A stretch of DNA of 30,590 nt from Nitrosotalea sp. (GCA_022545805.1 JAKEIJ010000095.1:1-30590), one strand, 5' to 3'. Positions 16,614-24,229 are shown, counted from the stretch's first letter. Notes: generated from the letters alone by a model not told the origin. Program-made: numbers and translations.

Positions 16614-17686
16614 GATTTTCGTAATGCCTCGACCAGTTTTAGATTTTCTTTGTGGGTTCTAACTGCAATTCTTATGTAATTGTCATTTAATCCTCGAAAT
16701 GTACTACAGTCCCGTATGAGGATATTGTTTTGTAGTAACCTATTTTGAATTTGACGGGATTTTATTTTTGAGTTTATTAAAATAAAATTTGTATCAGAAT
16801 TATAACAAGTAAATCCCTTTATTTTTGATATGGAATTTGCAAGAAATTTCGACTCTTTTCTTATTACTTTTAATGTCTTTGACAAATGAGATTTGTCAGA
16901 TAATGCCCTGATAGATGATTGTTGTGCAATTCCACTAACATTCCACGGGATCTTTATCTTTTGTAGAATTTCAATCATCTTTTTATTGCCAAGTCCATAT
17001 CCAATCCTCAATCCTGCCAACCCAAATGACTTGGTCAAGGATCGAAGGATGAATAGGTTATCAAATTCTTTGAGATATGAGACAACGCTTTCGTCACCAC
17101 TAGGAACCAATTCAATGAAACATTCATCAAGAAACACCATTGCCGATTTTTTGTGTGCGGATTCAAGAATCTTTAACATGTTTTTTTTCTTTATGAGAAC
17201 TCCTGTAGGATTATTGGGGTTACATAGAAAGACAAAGCTTTTCATTGGAATTGCATCGTAGAATTCTGACAAGTTTTGGTTCAGATTCATTGTCTTGAAA
17301 AAATAGACCATTGCTCCGTTTAATTTTGCAGCAGACTCATATTCACTAAATGTAGGAATGGGAATCAACACTTTTTGTTTTCGTAGAAATGCAGCGCAAT
17401 AATTGTAGATGATTTCTGTGGCTCCATTTCCAACTATAATCTGATTTTTTGAGATTCCGGTGTATTTTTGAAGATGAGTTCTTAAGTCATTTGAATTAGG
17501 ATCTGGATAGATTGAAATCTGTGAATCATTTTTGAAAACATCTCTTACTTTGGTTGGAAATCCAAGAGGATTGACATTTGAGCTAAAATCTAACAGTTTC
17601 AAGTTATGTTCAAGTCCGTTTGAAAATATACCTCCGTGAGCGGCCACCTTGTGATTTGTTATGGTCTTTTCTACTCTAAGCCGCAT
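16610..17686 (-). CDS. cobD: L-threonine-O-3-phosphate decarboxylase (CobD)
   Basis: PLP enzyme that makes aminopropanol phosphate for the cobalamin nucleotide loop; it is the first gene of the operon. The 358-residue protein is of the histidinol-phosphate-aminotransferase fold. It has the CobD N-terminus AAHGGIF and LLDFSSNVNPLGFP (31-44), CNPNNPTG (155-162), Asp187 in FLDECF, and the PLP lysine Lys219 in RSLTKSFGLAGLRIGY. The C-terminal IRDCSTFRGL is also CobD-like. The open frame extends far upstream to 18097, but that part lies antisense to the asd gene and has no family similarity. The ATG at 17686 has a TATA-like box 26 bases upstream. HisC is the main alternative; context and the N-terminus favour CobD. 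Confidence 0.88.
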   Translation of the reverse strand: MRLRVEKTITNHKVAAHGGIFSNGLEHNLKLLDFSSNVNPLGFPTKVRDVFKNDSQISIYPDPNSNDLRTHLQKYTGISKNQIIVGNGATEIIYNYCAAFLRKQKVLIPIPTFSEYESAAKLNGAMVYFFKTMNLNQNLSEFYDAIPMKSFVFLCNPNNPTGVLIKKKNMLKILESAHKKSAMVFLDECFIELVPSGDESVVSYLKEFDNLFILRSLTKSFGLAGLRIGYGLGNKKMIEILQKIKIPWNVSGIAQQSSIRALSDKSHLSKTLKVIRKESKFLANSISKIKGFTCYNSDTNFILINSKIKSRQIQNRLLQNNILIRDCSTFRGLNDNYIRIAVRTHKENLKLVEALRKS

Positions 17687-17708
17687 ATTTTTCAAATAAC
17701 CATAACGG

Positions 17709-17750
17709 TATTTAGTTGTGTTTTGCTTTGCTTCTAAAAGAATATTAATT
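17709..17750. promoter_or_regulatory. Divergent promoters, cobalamin operon / asd
   Basis: On the minus strand CTAAATA (17709-17715) is centred 26 bases before the cobD ATG. On the plus strand AATATTAATT (17741-17750) is centred about 27 bases before the asd ATG. Both fit leaderless transcripts. The 85-base region shows no obvious riboswitch. Confidence 0.55.
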
Positions 17751-17771
17751 GTATAACGGGCTATTTTCATT

Positions 17772-18848
17772 ATGAAACGTGTAGCCATAATTGGAGTTAC
17801 TGGCGCAGTAGGCCAGGAATTTGTTCTAGCATTGAACAAGCATCCATGGTTTGAGGTAAAACAGATAGCTGCCTCTGAACGATCAGCCAACAAAAAGTTT
17901 GTAGATGCTATAAGAGATCCAAACAGTGGCATTTTGAAATGGCATTTGCGAGAGCCCATTCCAGAATACGTAAAAAATATGACAATTGATGCTGTAGACG
18001 ATATCAATCCAGAAAATTTTGATTTAATTTTTAGTTCAGTAGAAAGTGAAGCTGCAAGAGACATTGAAACAAAATTTGCAAAACATGTTCCAGTCATCAG
18101 TACATCTGCAGCATACAGATACGAAGCAGACGTTCCAATTCTAATTCCAGGAATAAATGATGACCATATTGGATTACTAGATATTCAGAGAAAGAACAGA
18201 GGTTGGAAGGGATTTGTAGCACCATTGCCAAACTGTACAACAACAGGACTTGCAATAACTATGAAGCCACTCTTAGACAAGTTTGGGGCTCAGAAGATAA
18301 TCATGACATCCATGCAAGCAATGTCAGGTGCAGGCAGATCACCTGGTGTTTCTGCACTAGACATAACAGACAACATAATTCCATTCATACCAAAGGAAGA
18401 GGATAAGGTAAGGCTAGAAACCGGAAAGATACTTGGCAAGTTTACAGATGGAAAAATTGATCCAGCAAAGATGAAAGTTAGTTGCACATGTACAAGAGTT
18501 CCAGTACTAGACGGTCATACTGAAACTGTATTTGTTGAAACTGCCACTCATGTTGACCCAGACAGTGTAAAAAAAGCCATGCAAGATTTCTCAAACAGTG
18601 TAAGCGTTACTGGATTGCCCTCTGCACCAAAAGAATATCTCATGGTTAATGAGGATCCTACAAGACCACAACCAAGACTAGATAGAGAGATCAATGAAGG
18701 AATGACTACAGTAGTTGGAAGATTAAGAGAAGATACAGTGTTTGATAACGGTATCAAGTATGTGCTTTTCTCACATAATGAGAAAATGGGTTCTGCAAAG
18801 GGTGCTGTATTGTTAGCAGAGATGCTATACAAAAAAGCCTACATCTAG
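17772..18848 (+). CDS. asd: Aspartate-semialdehyde dehydrogenase family protein
   Basis: Reduces aspartyl phosphate to the semialdehyde on the way to threonine, methionine and lysine. The 358-residue sequence is the archaeal/fungal-type Asd. It has the NADP-binding GVTGAVGQEF (8-17), catalytic Cys155 in PLPNCTTTGLA, the substrate/acid-base block TRVPVLDGHTE with His249, and GRLREDTVFDNGIKYVLFSHN near the end. The ATG at 17772 starts the standard KRVAIIGVTGAVG and has a well-spaced TATA-like box. Crenarchaeal malonyl-CoA reductases evolved from this same subfamily and share the active site, so an acyl-CoA reductase role cannot be excluded by motifs alone. Divergence from cobD fits Asd, since threonine is the CobD precursor. 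Confidence 0.88.
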   Translation: MKRVAIIGVTGAVGQEFVLALNKHPWFEVKQIAASERSANKKFVDAIRDPNSGILKWHLREPIPEYVKNMTIDAVDDINPENFDLIFSSVESEAARDIETKFAKHVPVISTSAAYRYEADVPILIPGINDDHIGLLDIQRKNRGWKGFVAPLPNCTTTGLAITMKPLLDKFGAQKIIMTSMQAMSGAGRSPGVSALDITDNIIPFIPKEEDKVRLETGKILGKFTDGKIDPAKMKVSCTCTRVPVLDGHTETVFVETATHVDPDSVKKAMQDFSNSVSVTGLPSAPKEYLMVNEDPTRPQPRLDREINEGMTTVVGRLREDTVFDNGIKYVLFSHNEKMGSAKGAVLLAEMLYKKAYI

Positions 18849-18923
18849 TAAATTATAAAATTATAGAAATTTTATACTAACAACTTTAATAAGATCCATT
18901 TATTCACAATAATCTGTGTTTTG

Positions 18924-19382
18924 ATGACAAAAGTTGATGATTTAGATATGATAATTTTATCAGAATTATCACAGGATGCAAACATATCCGTTCCAAGAAT
19001 TTCAAAGAAGATCAATGTAAATTCGTCTGTAGTATACAGCCGCATCAAGAGATTAATTAAGAGAAAACTCATCGAGCGTTTTACAATAGTAGTAAATGAC
19101 AGGGAATTAGGCTATACAGTAAAGGCACTCACTGGAATAAACATGGATTCTAAGATGAGAGACAATGTTATTGAAGAGTTGATGAAGATTCCAGAGGTAA
19201 GAGAGATCTCAGAGGTAACTGGGAGATTTGATATCATTGTAACCATGTATGCCAAAAACCTAGATGAGATGCACCGATTGATATCAGAAAGACTGGGAAG
19301 AATTCAGGGAGTTCAACGTTCTGAGAGTTTCATCGAAATGAAAAGGACAACAAAGCCTATGCCCTACAAGCCAGCCAAATAG
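18924..19382 (+). CDS. Lrp/AsnC-family transcriptional regulator
   Basis: A 152-residue protein with an N-terminal winged helix-turn-helix (DLDMIILSELSQDANISVPRI, then SSVVYSRIKRLIKRKLIERF) and a C-terminal RAM/ActR domain. The RAM domain is seen in EVREISEVTGRFDIIVTMYA and GVQRSESFIEMKR. This is the standard Lrp/AsnC layout, usually sensing an amino acid and forming dimers or octamers. The ATG at 18924 is preferred to the TTG immediately before it. The 75-base gap before it is AT-rich with a box at about 18884-18892. It follows asd, so amino-acid control of that gene is possible, but the target cannot be seen. Confidence 0.9.
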   Translation: MTKVDDLDMIILSELSQDANISVPRISKKINVNSSVVYSRIKRLIKRKLIERFTIVVNDRELGYTVKALTGINMDSKMRDNVIEELMKIPEVREISEVTGRFDIIVTMYAKNLDEMHRLISERLGRIQGVQRSESFIEMKRTTKPMPYKPAK

Positions 19383-19402
19383 TCGTTTTGGTCTTTTCAA
19401 CC

Positions 19403-19410
19403 TATAAATA
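19403..19410 (+). promoter_or_regulatory. TATA box for heme O synthase gene
   Basis: The sequence TATAAATA is centred about 32 bases before the GTG at 19439, consistent with a very short or absent leader and supporting that GTG as the start. Confidence 0.6.
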
Positions 19411-19438
19411 AGTAATAAGATCCAAATGGAGTAAGAGT

Positions 19439-20344
19439 GTGCTAACAACAAAAGCCAGTTCAAGAATTAAGGTATACTATGAAGTTACCAAGCCAAAGAT
19501 ATGGTATCTCCTTGTTTTTACTGCAATAGGAGCAGCCTTGACTGCATCAAATTTGTATCATATCGCAGTATCTCCGTTAACATGGTGTCTTGTAATAGGC
19601 GGCGTAATAGCTGGTTCTGCTTCTGCAAATACGCTGACAAACTATAACGACAGAGACATTGATGCAATAATGGAAAGAACAAAGGATAGGCCCATTCCAA
19701 GTAGGAGAATTTTTCCTGCTGAAAAGGCATTATATTTTGGACTAATTCTGGGAGCAATATCCCTAGTAAGCGCTTTTGCCATAAACATGTGGGCAGGCAT
19801 CTTCATGGCATTTGGGCTTGCTGATAACATTCTAGTTTATAGTAAATTTCTAAAGAGAAGAAGTAGAACAAATATCGTTTTAGGAGGATTCTCAGGAGGA
19901 GCACCTGCAATGATTGGCTATGTTGCAGTAACAACCACTGGCCTATGGGACTTGGGATTGGTGATGGCAGGACTTGTCTTTGTTTGGATTCCAATGCACA
20001 TATGGAGTCTTACACTTCATGTCAAGGACGATTATAACAAAGTAAATGTTCCAATGTTGACAGCAGTTGAATCAGAAAAGACATCAGTTAGAGTCATTGC
20101 AGGGACCACTCTGATGATGGTTCTTTTCAGCATTCTTCCCTTTTTCATGACAGGTATGTCTGGAAAACATTTGTTTCATGAAGTGTACCTGTATACAGCT
20201 ATAGTTTCAGGTGCAATAATGATTGCGCTAAGTGTCTGGCTACTTGTGAAACCATCTGAAAAAGCATCGTGGACGTTATTCAAGTTTTCAAGTCCATATC
20301 TTGCAATATTATTTATTGCGCTAATGATAGATTCTGCACTCTAA
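19439..20344 (+). CDS. ctaB: Protoheme IX farnesyltransferase (heme O synthase)
   Basis: Transfers a farnesyl (or longer isoprenoid) group to heme b, giving heme O for the terminal oxidase. This UbiA-superfamily membrane protein of 301 residues has about nine hydrophobic segments. The first Asp-rich motif NYNDRDIDAIMERTKDRP (68-85) and the loop YSKFLKRRSRTNIVLGGFSGGAPAMIGY identify the CtaB/CyoE group within the superfamily. WIPMHIWSLTLHVKDDY contains the second conserved region. The start is GTG with a TATA box upstream; no ATG is available near the N-terminus. The gene stands alone, convergent with the UbiD gene. Confidence 0.93.
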   Translation: MLTTKASSRIKVYYEVTKPKIWYLLVFTAIGAALTASNLYHIAVSPLTWCLVIGGVIAGSASANTLTNYNDRDIDAIMERTKDRPIPSRRIFPAEKALYFGLILGAISLVSAFAINMWAGIFMAFGLADNILVYSKFLKRRSRTNIVLGGFSGGAPAMIGYVAVTTTGLWDLGLVMAGLVFVWIPMHIWSLTLHVKDDYNKVNVPMLTAVESEKTSVRVIAGTTLMMVLFSILPFFMTGMSGKHLFHEVYLYTAIVSGAIMIALSVWLLVKPSEKASWTLFKFSSPYLAILFIALMIDSAL

Positions 20345-20347
20345 GTA

Positions 20348-21682
20348 TTATTTGAGATATTTTTTTAGGGATAAATTTTCTGCGCCTGGAATCTTGGCAA
20401 TTTCAAACCCTTCTGCCCTTTTTGAAAAAGACTTGGTCGCATCTACTCCCATCTTTGCAGTAAGAAGATTTTTTTGATCACTGGAAGGGTCAAGACTAGA
20501 ACCCCGTACTTTTGGCACTATTATCAGGTCCTTGTCTGCTTGAAATCTAGTGGCCATGGCATATTCTACTGCTACAGGATCTGATGGATCAATATCATCA
20601 TCCACCACTACCACATTCTTAAGAGAACGATGGGCAGAAAATGCAGCCTCGATTGCTTTTTTTGGATCTGACTCTTGTTTTTTGGAGATCTGGACCACTG
20701 CGTGCAACCACTTACAACCGCCCTCAGTGAGTACAACATTTTTGGTTTGGGGCAAGGCCTGTTTTAGTTCCTTGTTTATCTTTGCCTCAATTGGCATTCC
20801 CATTAGTAACTGGTGTTCACCAAAACCAGCTAGTATATCATGAAAGATGGGGTTATTTCTAAAGTATATTCTATCAAGCTCAAAAACAGGCTGGGCTCTT
20901 TTGAAATCATATGTGCGAAGCATTTCTACCATCCATTCTTTGTGGGTCTTGTCCTTGAGAATTCTTCCCTCTATGATTATTTCTGATTCTGATGGAACAA
21001 GCATCTGTGAATAAGGAGATTTGGAAAGTGTGAGTTTTTTTCCCAACAATTCATTTGCAATTTCAAGTTCATCTTTTCCCCAATCAGCTTGATACGCACC
21101 TGCAATGGAAACAGCAGGATGAACACCTACCGAAATGGCAACTTTGAGATCCTCACCGTGTTCTTTTGCATAAACAAAAGTCCTGTGAAGATGCCTCCCC
21201 TCCACCATTCTAATTGAGAAGTGTTTTTCATCGATTCTCAGCAACCTGTTAAATGATGAGTTTTGTGTACCCATCTCCTGATTTTTTGTATATATGATTG
21301 AGGATGTGATGAATGGGCCAGGTTCTTTGTCAAAATGAGTGACCATTGGCAGAGTAAAAAGATCTCGTGACTGGTTTTCTAGAAATTTTGCTTTTGTGGT
21401 TGTTTTTGGTTTTGATGCATGCTTTATGGCAGAAATTACTTTTTCATGTATTTTATCTTCACTTGCACCAACAGCATAAGCAAATCTTTTTCGTGTCCCT
21501 ACCAGATTTGAAACAACTCTAAATTTGCTATCTTTGACATTTTCAAACAATAGCGCTTTTGAGCCATCCATCTTGGCCGTCACTGCAGCAATCTCAAATT
21601 TTGTAGAAATTTTCTTTTTTACTACAGCCAACTCGCCTTTTTTTGCAATAAGATCCAGATAGCCCCGCATATCAGAAGTCAT
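20348..21682 (-). CDS. UbiD-family decarboxylase (possibly anhydromevalonate phosphate decarboxylase)
   Basis: Member of the prenylated-FMN-dependent UbiD decarboxylases, 444 residues. Family blocks include SNLVGTRKRFAYA, NSSFNRLLRI, GVHPAVSIAGAYQADWGKDELEIANELLG, VPSESEIIIEGRI and VVVDDDIDPSDPVAVEYAMATRFQADKDL. The last is the usual C-terminal VVDDDIDVxDxxxVxWAxxTR region. Many archaea use a UbiD homologue to decarboxylate trans-anhydromevalonate 5-phosphate in the modified mevalonate pathway. That is the most plausible role here, but it is inferred from lineage, not read from residues. The start ATG overlaps the stop of the small upstream gene (ATGA), so the two are coupled. The prenyl-FMN maker UbiX is not in the window. 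Confidence 0.85.
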   Translation of the reverse strand: MTSDMRGYLDLIAKKGELAVVKKKISTKFEIAAVTAKMDGSKALLFENVKDSKFRVVSNLVGTRKRFAYAVGASEDKIHEKVISAIKHASKPKTTTKAKFLENQSRDLFTLPMVTHFDKEPGPFITSSIIYTKNQEMGTQNSSFNRLLRIDEKHFSIRMVEGRHLHRTFVYAKEHGEDLKVAISVGVHPAVSIAGAYQADWGKDELEIANELLGKKLTLSKSPYSQMLVPSESEIIIEGRILKDKTHKEWMVEMLRTYDFKRAQPVFELDRIYFRNNPIFHDILAGFGEHQLLMGMPIEAKINKELKQALPQTKNVVLTEGGCKWLHAVVQISKKQESDPKKAIEAAFSAHRSLKNVVVVDDDIDPSDPVAVEYAMATRFQADKDLIIVPKVRGSSLDPSSDQKNLLTAKMGVDATKSFSKRAEGFEIAKIPGAENLSLKKYLK

Positions 21683-22017
21683 TGTTTTACAATCTCCATT
21701 AATTCATTCATTAGTACTTTCATACTATCAAGATCCAGGTCTTTTTCAATGTTTAATGAAAAGATGCAGATTCCATTTATTGTAGAAGCCACACGTTCTG
21801 ATACCATCTTAAGAAAAAGTGTATCTGATTTTGATGGTATAACAGCAGCTGTACTTACACGACCACCTGAACTAATAGAAACAACAAGTGTTCCTATCCT
21901 TTCCTTGCCCTCTGAAATGGAAATATAATCTCCATTGTCATATGGAACAATCTGTACCAGAAAGTCTCGATGATTCACCGTGACGGTTTTCTTCGTATAA
22001 CCGACTTGTGATATCAA
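21679..22017 (-). CDS. Small conserved-looking protein coupled to the UbiD gene, unknown function
   Basis: I do not recognise this 112-residue protein with confidence. It looks like a single alpha/beta domain: strands in KKTVTVNHRDFLVQIVPYDN and GDYISISEGKERIGTLVVSI, a third in VSTAAVIPSK, and two helices (FLKMVSERVASTING and a C-terminal helix). The strand-strand-strand-helix order and the RIGTLV motif recall PAC3/PAC4-type proteasome assembly chaperones, but this is weak. The ATG at 22017 is the only good start. Its stop overlaps the start of the UbiD gene by four bases and its start lies 24 bases after the zinc-ribbon gene, so all three may be one transcript. Confidence 0.7.
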   Translation of the reverse strand: MISQVGYTKKTVTVNHRDFLVQIVPYDNGDYISISEGKERIGTLVVSISSGGRVSTAAVIPSKSDTLFLKMVSERVASTINGICIFSLNIEKDLDLDSMKVLMNELMEIVKQ

Positions 22018-22041
22018 CAGTTTACTTCAGCTTACTAGTGC

Positions 22042-22413
22042 CTATATTGCTACCGGCGTAACTGCTACCTTCTTTGTAGCCTTTATCGTCTTAGCTTTAG
22101 TAGTCTTTGCCTTTGCAGTTTTAGCCCTTTTTGGTGTCTTTACTGCTATTGGCTCTAGCTCTATCTCTTCTACTTCTGCAGCCTTTACAGCGACAGCTTC
22201 TAATTGATCAGCTTCGACTCTTGCTCGTAGTTTTGCTTTGTACTTGAGGTTTCGTGGTTTAGTTCTTAGTCTGTATCCACAGCAAGGACACCAAAGACCC
22301 TCCCATTTTATGAAAATTTCACAAATTTGGCATCTTTTCTGTCCTGATGCGTAACGACCAGTTCCGACTGGCTTCTGTGCCTTGTATCTTGTGCAGATTC
22401 CTTTACATGTCAT
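22042..22413 (-). CDS. Zinc-ribbon protein with basic Lys/Ala/Thr-rich tail
   Basis: Residues 1-60 form a cysteine-rich module: C3 and C7, then CQIC (28-31) and WCPCCGYRLRTKPRN (41-55). Four of these Cys could hold zinc as a ribbon. The basic GYRLRTKPRNLKYKAKLRAR stretch suggests nucleic-acid binding. After an acidic linker (about 68-90) comes a low-complexity tail (about 92-116) built of repeated TKAK/TAKAKT/TIKATKK units, resembling histone H1 or other chromatin-protein tails. The function is unknown to me; a DNA- or RNA-binding protein is a reasonable inference. It has its own AT-rich promoter region upstream (boxes at about 22431-22457). Confidence 0.75.
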   Translation of the reverse strand: MTCKGICTRYKAQKPVGTGRYASGQKRCQICEIFIKWEGLWCPCCGYRLRTKPRNLKYKAKLRARVEADQLEAVAVKAAEVEEIELEPIAVKTPKRAKTAKAKTTKAKTIKATKKVAVTPVAI

Positions 22414-22430
22414 ATGTTGTTACCTGAATT

Positions 22431-22457
22431 CCATATAGTTATAGTAAATATTTAAGG
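22431..22457 (-). promoter_or_regulatory. AT-rich promoter region of the zinc-ribbon gene
   Basis: On the minus strand two TATA-like stretches precede the ATG at 22413. CTATAACTATATGG is centred about 24 bases upstream and CCTTAAATATTT about 38 bases upstream. Either could set the start of transcription. They lie in the longest gap of the window (22414-22647). Confidence 0.4.
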
Positions 22458-22587
22458 ATGGATCTAAAATTCTTATAATTTTACAGCATTTTTTATGAAA
22501 TTATTATTTTAAATTTAGGTTCTCAAGCGGACAGTTTTCAAGAAAAAAATGAAAAACGCTATAAATATCTACCGTTCTTTTACATTC

Positions 22588-22650
22588 AACTCAAAAGATC
22601 AACCTTAAATGAAACCTCGAGAGTTTTTTCGAACTATTTTGAGTTTTTTA
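22588..22650 (+). ncRNA. Candidate small structured RNA or micro-ORF transcript
   Basis: On the plus strand, between two minus-strand genes, a TATA-like CTATAAATAT (22559-22568) predicts a transcription start near 22588-22590. Exactly there begins AACTCAAAA (22588-22596), which is perfectly complementary to TTTTGAGTT at 22637-22645. The latter ends in a run of six T (22644-22649). This would give a 9-bp terminal stem, a 40-base loop and a U-tract end. The loop contains an ATG at 22609 opening a 17-codon frame. It overlaps the last bases of the RuvC-like gene in antisense. In AT-rich DNA this could be chance, so confidence is low. Confidence 0.3.
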
Positions 22651-23316
22651 TCCGGTTCTTGAAAGAGGGAGAACAAGATGCCTGTAACCTTCTCTCTGTG
22701 TGATATATCTTGCAGACATTTTATCGCACTTTCCTCGCCTATTGAAATTTTTTATTTTCAAGGATGTTTTACGCTCGTCTACAAATTCTAGTTCAAAATG
22801 TGAACAGAATCTGAGATTGAGTGAGTTTACTATGTGTAAAGCAATCTTCATGTTACCATTCCCTACCTTGACAATTTTTCGCTGAGCGTTTATCCCTACC
22901 AAAATTCTGACAATGTGCGATACCAAGTCATCAGTTGATGTATAGATTGAACTCTCGATTTCTTTTTCATAGTAAAAAACGGATAATCCAGTTCTGCTGC
23001 CAGGATCAATTCCAATTACCAGAGAATTATTGTTAATTCCAGAGTGTAGTTTTTCAACTATTTTTGCTCGTATAATTGTAGGATGATAATTGAATTCGTC
23101 TTCTAAAAGTACCAGATTAGTAGGTATTTTAGAAGACTCCCGCATGGTGGTTAGAATCAGCCTCTTGTCTGAACTTGTTATTTCTTCAGGCAGTATGGAA
23201 TCGTAATTTAGCTCAAGCCGTCTTAAGATATTTATGAATTTAAAATATGATCTTCCGGATACCGTTGCCACTGCAATATTGTTTTGTGGTGGGTATGATA
23301 TGGTTAACATTACCAT
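22648..23316 (-). CDS. RNase H-fold protein of the RuvC/YqgF type
   Basis: A 222-residue protein with a RuvC-like C-terminal half. SLVIGIDPGSRTGLSVFYY (98-116) is the first RNase H strand with Asp104. FELEFVDERKTS (174-185) resembles the DER-T motif of YqgF and supplies acidic residues (Glu175, Asp180, Glu181). CDKMSARYIT (197-206) gives the late Asp198 and helix. The N-terminal 90 residues form a separate alpha/beta region of unknown type. Acidic residues at three expected places suggest an active metal-dependent nuclease or resolvase. Archaea normally resolve Holliday junctions with Hjc, so the substrate is uncertain. The ATG at 23316 is followed by another at 23310. Confidence 0.72.
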   Translation of the reverse strand: MVMLTISYPPQNNIAVATVSGRSYFKFINILRRLELNYDSILPEEITSSDKRLILTTMRESSKIPTNLVLLEDEFNYHPTIIRAKIVEKLHSGINNNSLVIGIDPGSRTGLSVFYYEKEIESSIYTSTDDLVSHIVRILVGINAQRKIVKVGNGNMKIALHIVNSLNLRFCSHFELEFVDERKTSLKIKNFNRRGKCDKMSARYITQREGYRHLVLPLSRTG

Positions 23317-23363
23317 CGAGAAAATTTAAAGATTGTTTATGTGTTGTTTTTGATCAACAAATT

Positions 23364-23705
23364 TCATTTAGTTGTCAATAGCAATATTGCTCTTGCAAGG
23401 TCTCCCTTTGCTTCAGTTAACGCCTGAGTTGCCTCATCAGGGGATACATTGGCCTGCTGTGCTACAAGCATTATATCCTCCTGACTGAAGATAGGCACTT
23501 CAAGTTCTCGTTCTTCATAACTTTCAGCAATTATTTGAAAAATGGAATTATCCTTTGCCTTCATTTCTGTGACTGATGGCTTTACAATTATGATCTCTTT
23601 TGTATCTGTCTTAATTATGACTTCTTGTACATTTTGGACATCCTTCATTTCAAGGCCCATCTTGTCCAACATTCTCCGCATTTCGCGGTTTCCTCCACGC
23701 ATCAT
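23364..23705 (-). CDS. nac: Nascent polypeptide-associated complex protein (archaeal alpha-NAC)
   Basis: Binds nascent chains at the ribosome exit; in archaea it is a homodimer. From the ATG at 23705 the protein has 113 residues. It starts MMRGGNREMRRMLDKMGLEM, the typical archaeal NAC N-terminus with its ribosome-binding basic stretch. The NAC domain spans about 20-75 (VQEVIIKTDTKEIIIVKPSVTEMKA). A C-terminal UBA domain (IMLVAQQANVSPDEATQALTE) follows. The frame opens at a GTG at 23732, but that would overlap the upstream PUA gene by 20 bases. A GGAG lies 12 bases before the ATG. The arrangement PUA gene-NAC is frequent in archaea. Confidence 0.92.
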   Translation of the reverse strand: MMRGGNREMRRMLDKMGLEMKDVQNVQEVIIKTDTKEIIIVKPSVTEMKAKDNSIFQIIAESYEERELEVPIFSQEDIMLVAQQANVSPDEATQALTEAKGDLARAILLLTTK

Positions 23706-23712
23706 GGTATAT

Positions 23713-24198
23713 TCATACTCCGCTGTTTGCACTTTTTAAACTATCTCTGATCTTTATTGCCACTCCTTTTTTAAACGACTTTATCATTCTTGTAGACAAA
23801 ACTGCTTTACCGACTGCAATTACTTTGCCACCATGTAATACTGATACGTCAGAGCCTATCAGTATGTTTTTTCCACACCAGGTTACATGCTTACAAAAGA
23901 CCGAGCTGCCTTCTTGAACAAATGCCTTGGATTCATCATCAATTTCAAGGCAATTTTCTCTGAATTTTTTACTTTTCAAAAGAATCTGGGCAAAATACGG
24001 AGTTATTGCAAGACCACCATCAGTTCGTAGAGTACAAAGTAGATGATCATTTTGATGTACGTGTTTTATTCTGCCTGTATTTTTCGAATAGGTGATAGTT
24101 GCATCCTTTGGTAGGTATTTTGACACACCTTGACCGAAAAGTGCATCCAGTGTATACTTGATTTTAAGAATCGAATCCACAGAATTATGGCGATTCAT
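23713..24198 (-). CDS. PUA-domain RNA-binding protein
   Basis: A 161-residue protein with an N-terminal region (about 1-75) of the kind found before PUA domains in archaeosine transglycosylase and related proteins. The C-terminal PUA domain (about 80-155) reads FVQEGSSVFCKHV, NILIGSDVSVLHGGKVIAVGKAVLS and MIKSFKKGVAIKIR. The GSDV...G.VIAVG pattern is the PUA core. It probably binds tRNA or rRNA. Its stop precedes the NAC ATG by seven bases, suggesting co-expression at the ribosome. The ATG at 24198 has a TATATAG box about 35 bases upstream. Confidence 0.85.
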   Translation of the reverse strand: MNRHNSVDSILKIKYTLDALFGQGVSKYLPKDATITYSKNTGRIKHVHQNDHLLCTLRTDGGLAITPYFAQILLKSKKFRENCLEIDDESKAFVQEGSSVFCKHVTWCGKNILIGSDVSVLHGGKVIAVGKAVLSTRMIKSFKKGVAIKIRDSLKSANSGV

Positions 24199-24229
24199 CC
24201 ATTTTAATTATTTTTGCAATAGAGGCGAC

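Noticed and set aside
17687..17771. Cobalamin riboswitch upstream of the cobalamin operon
   Set aside because: The whole intergenic region is 85 bases and holds two divergent TATA boxes with leaderless spacing. There is no room for, and no sign of, a B12-box structure.
17687..18097. Open reading frame extending cobD upstream by 137 codons
   Set aside because: It is antisense to the strongly supported asd gene, has Ser/Ala-rich composition and no family similarity. The CobD core begins after the ATG at 17686, which has its own TATA-like box.
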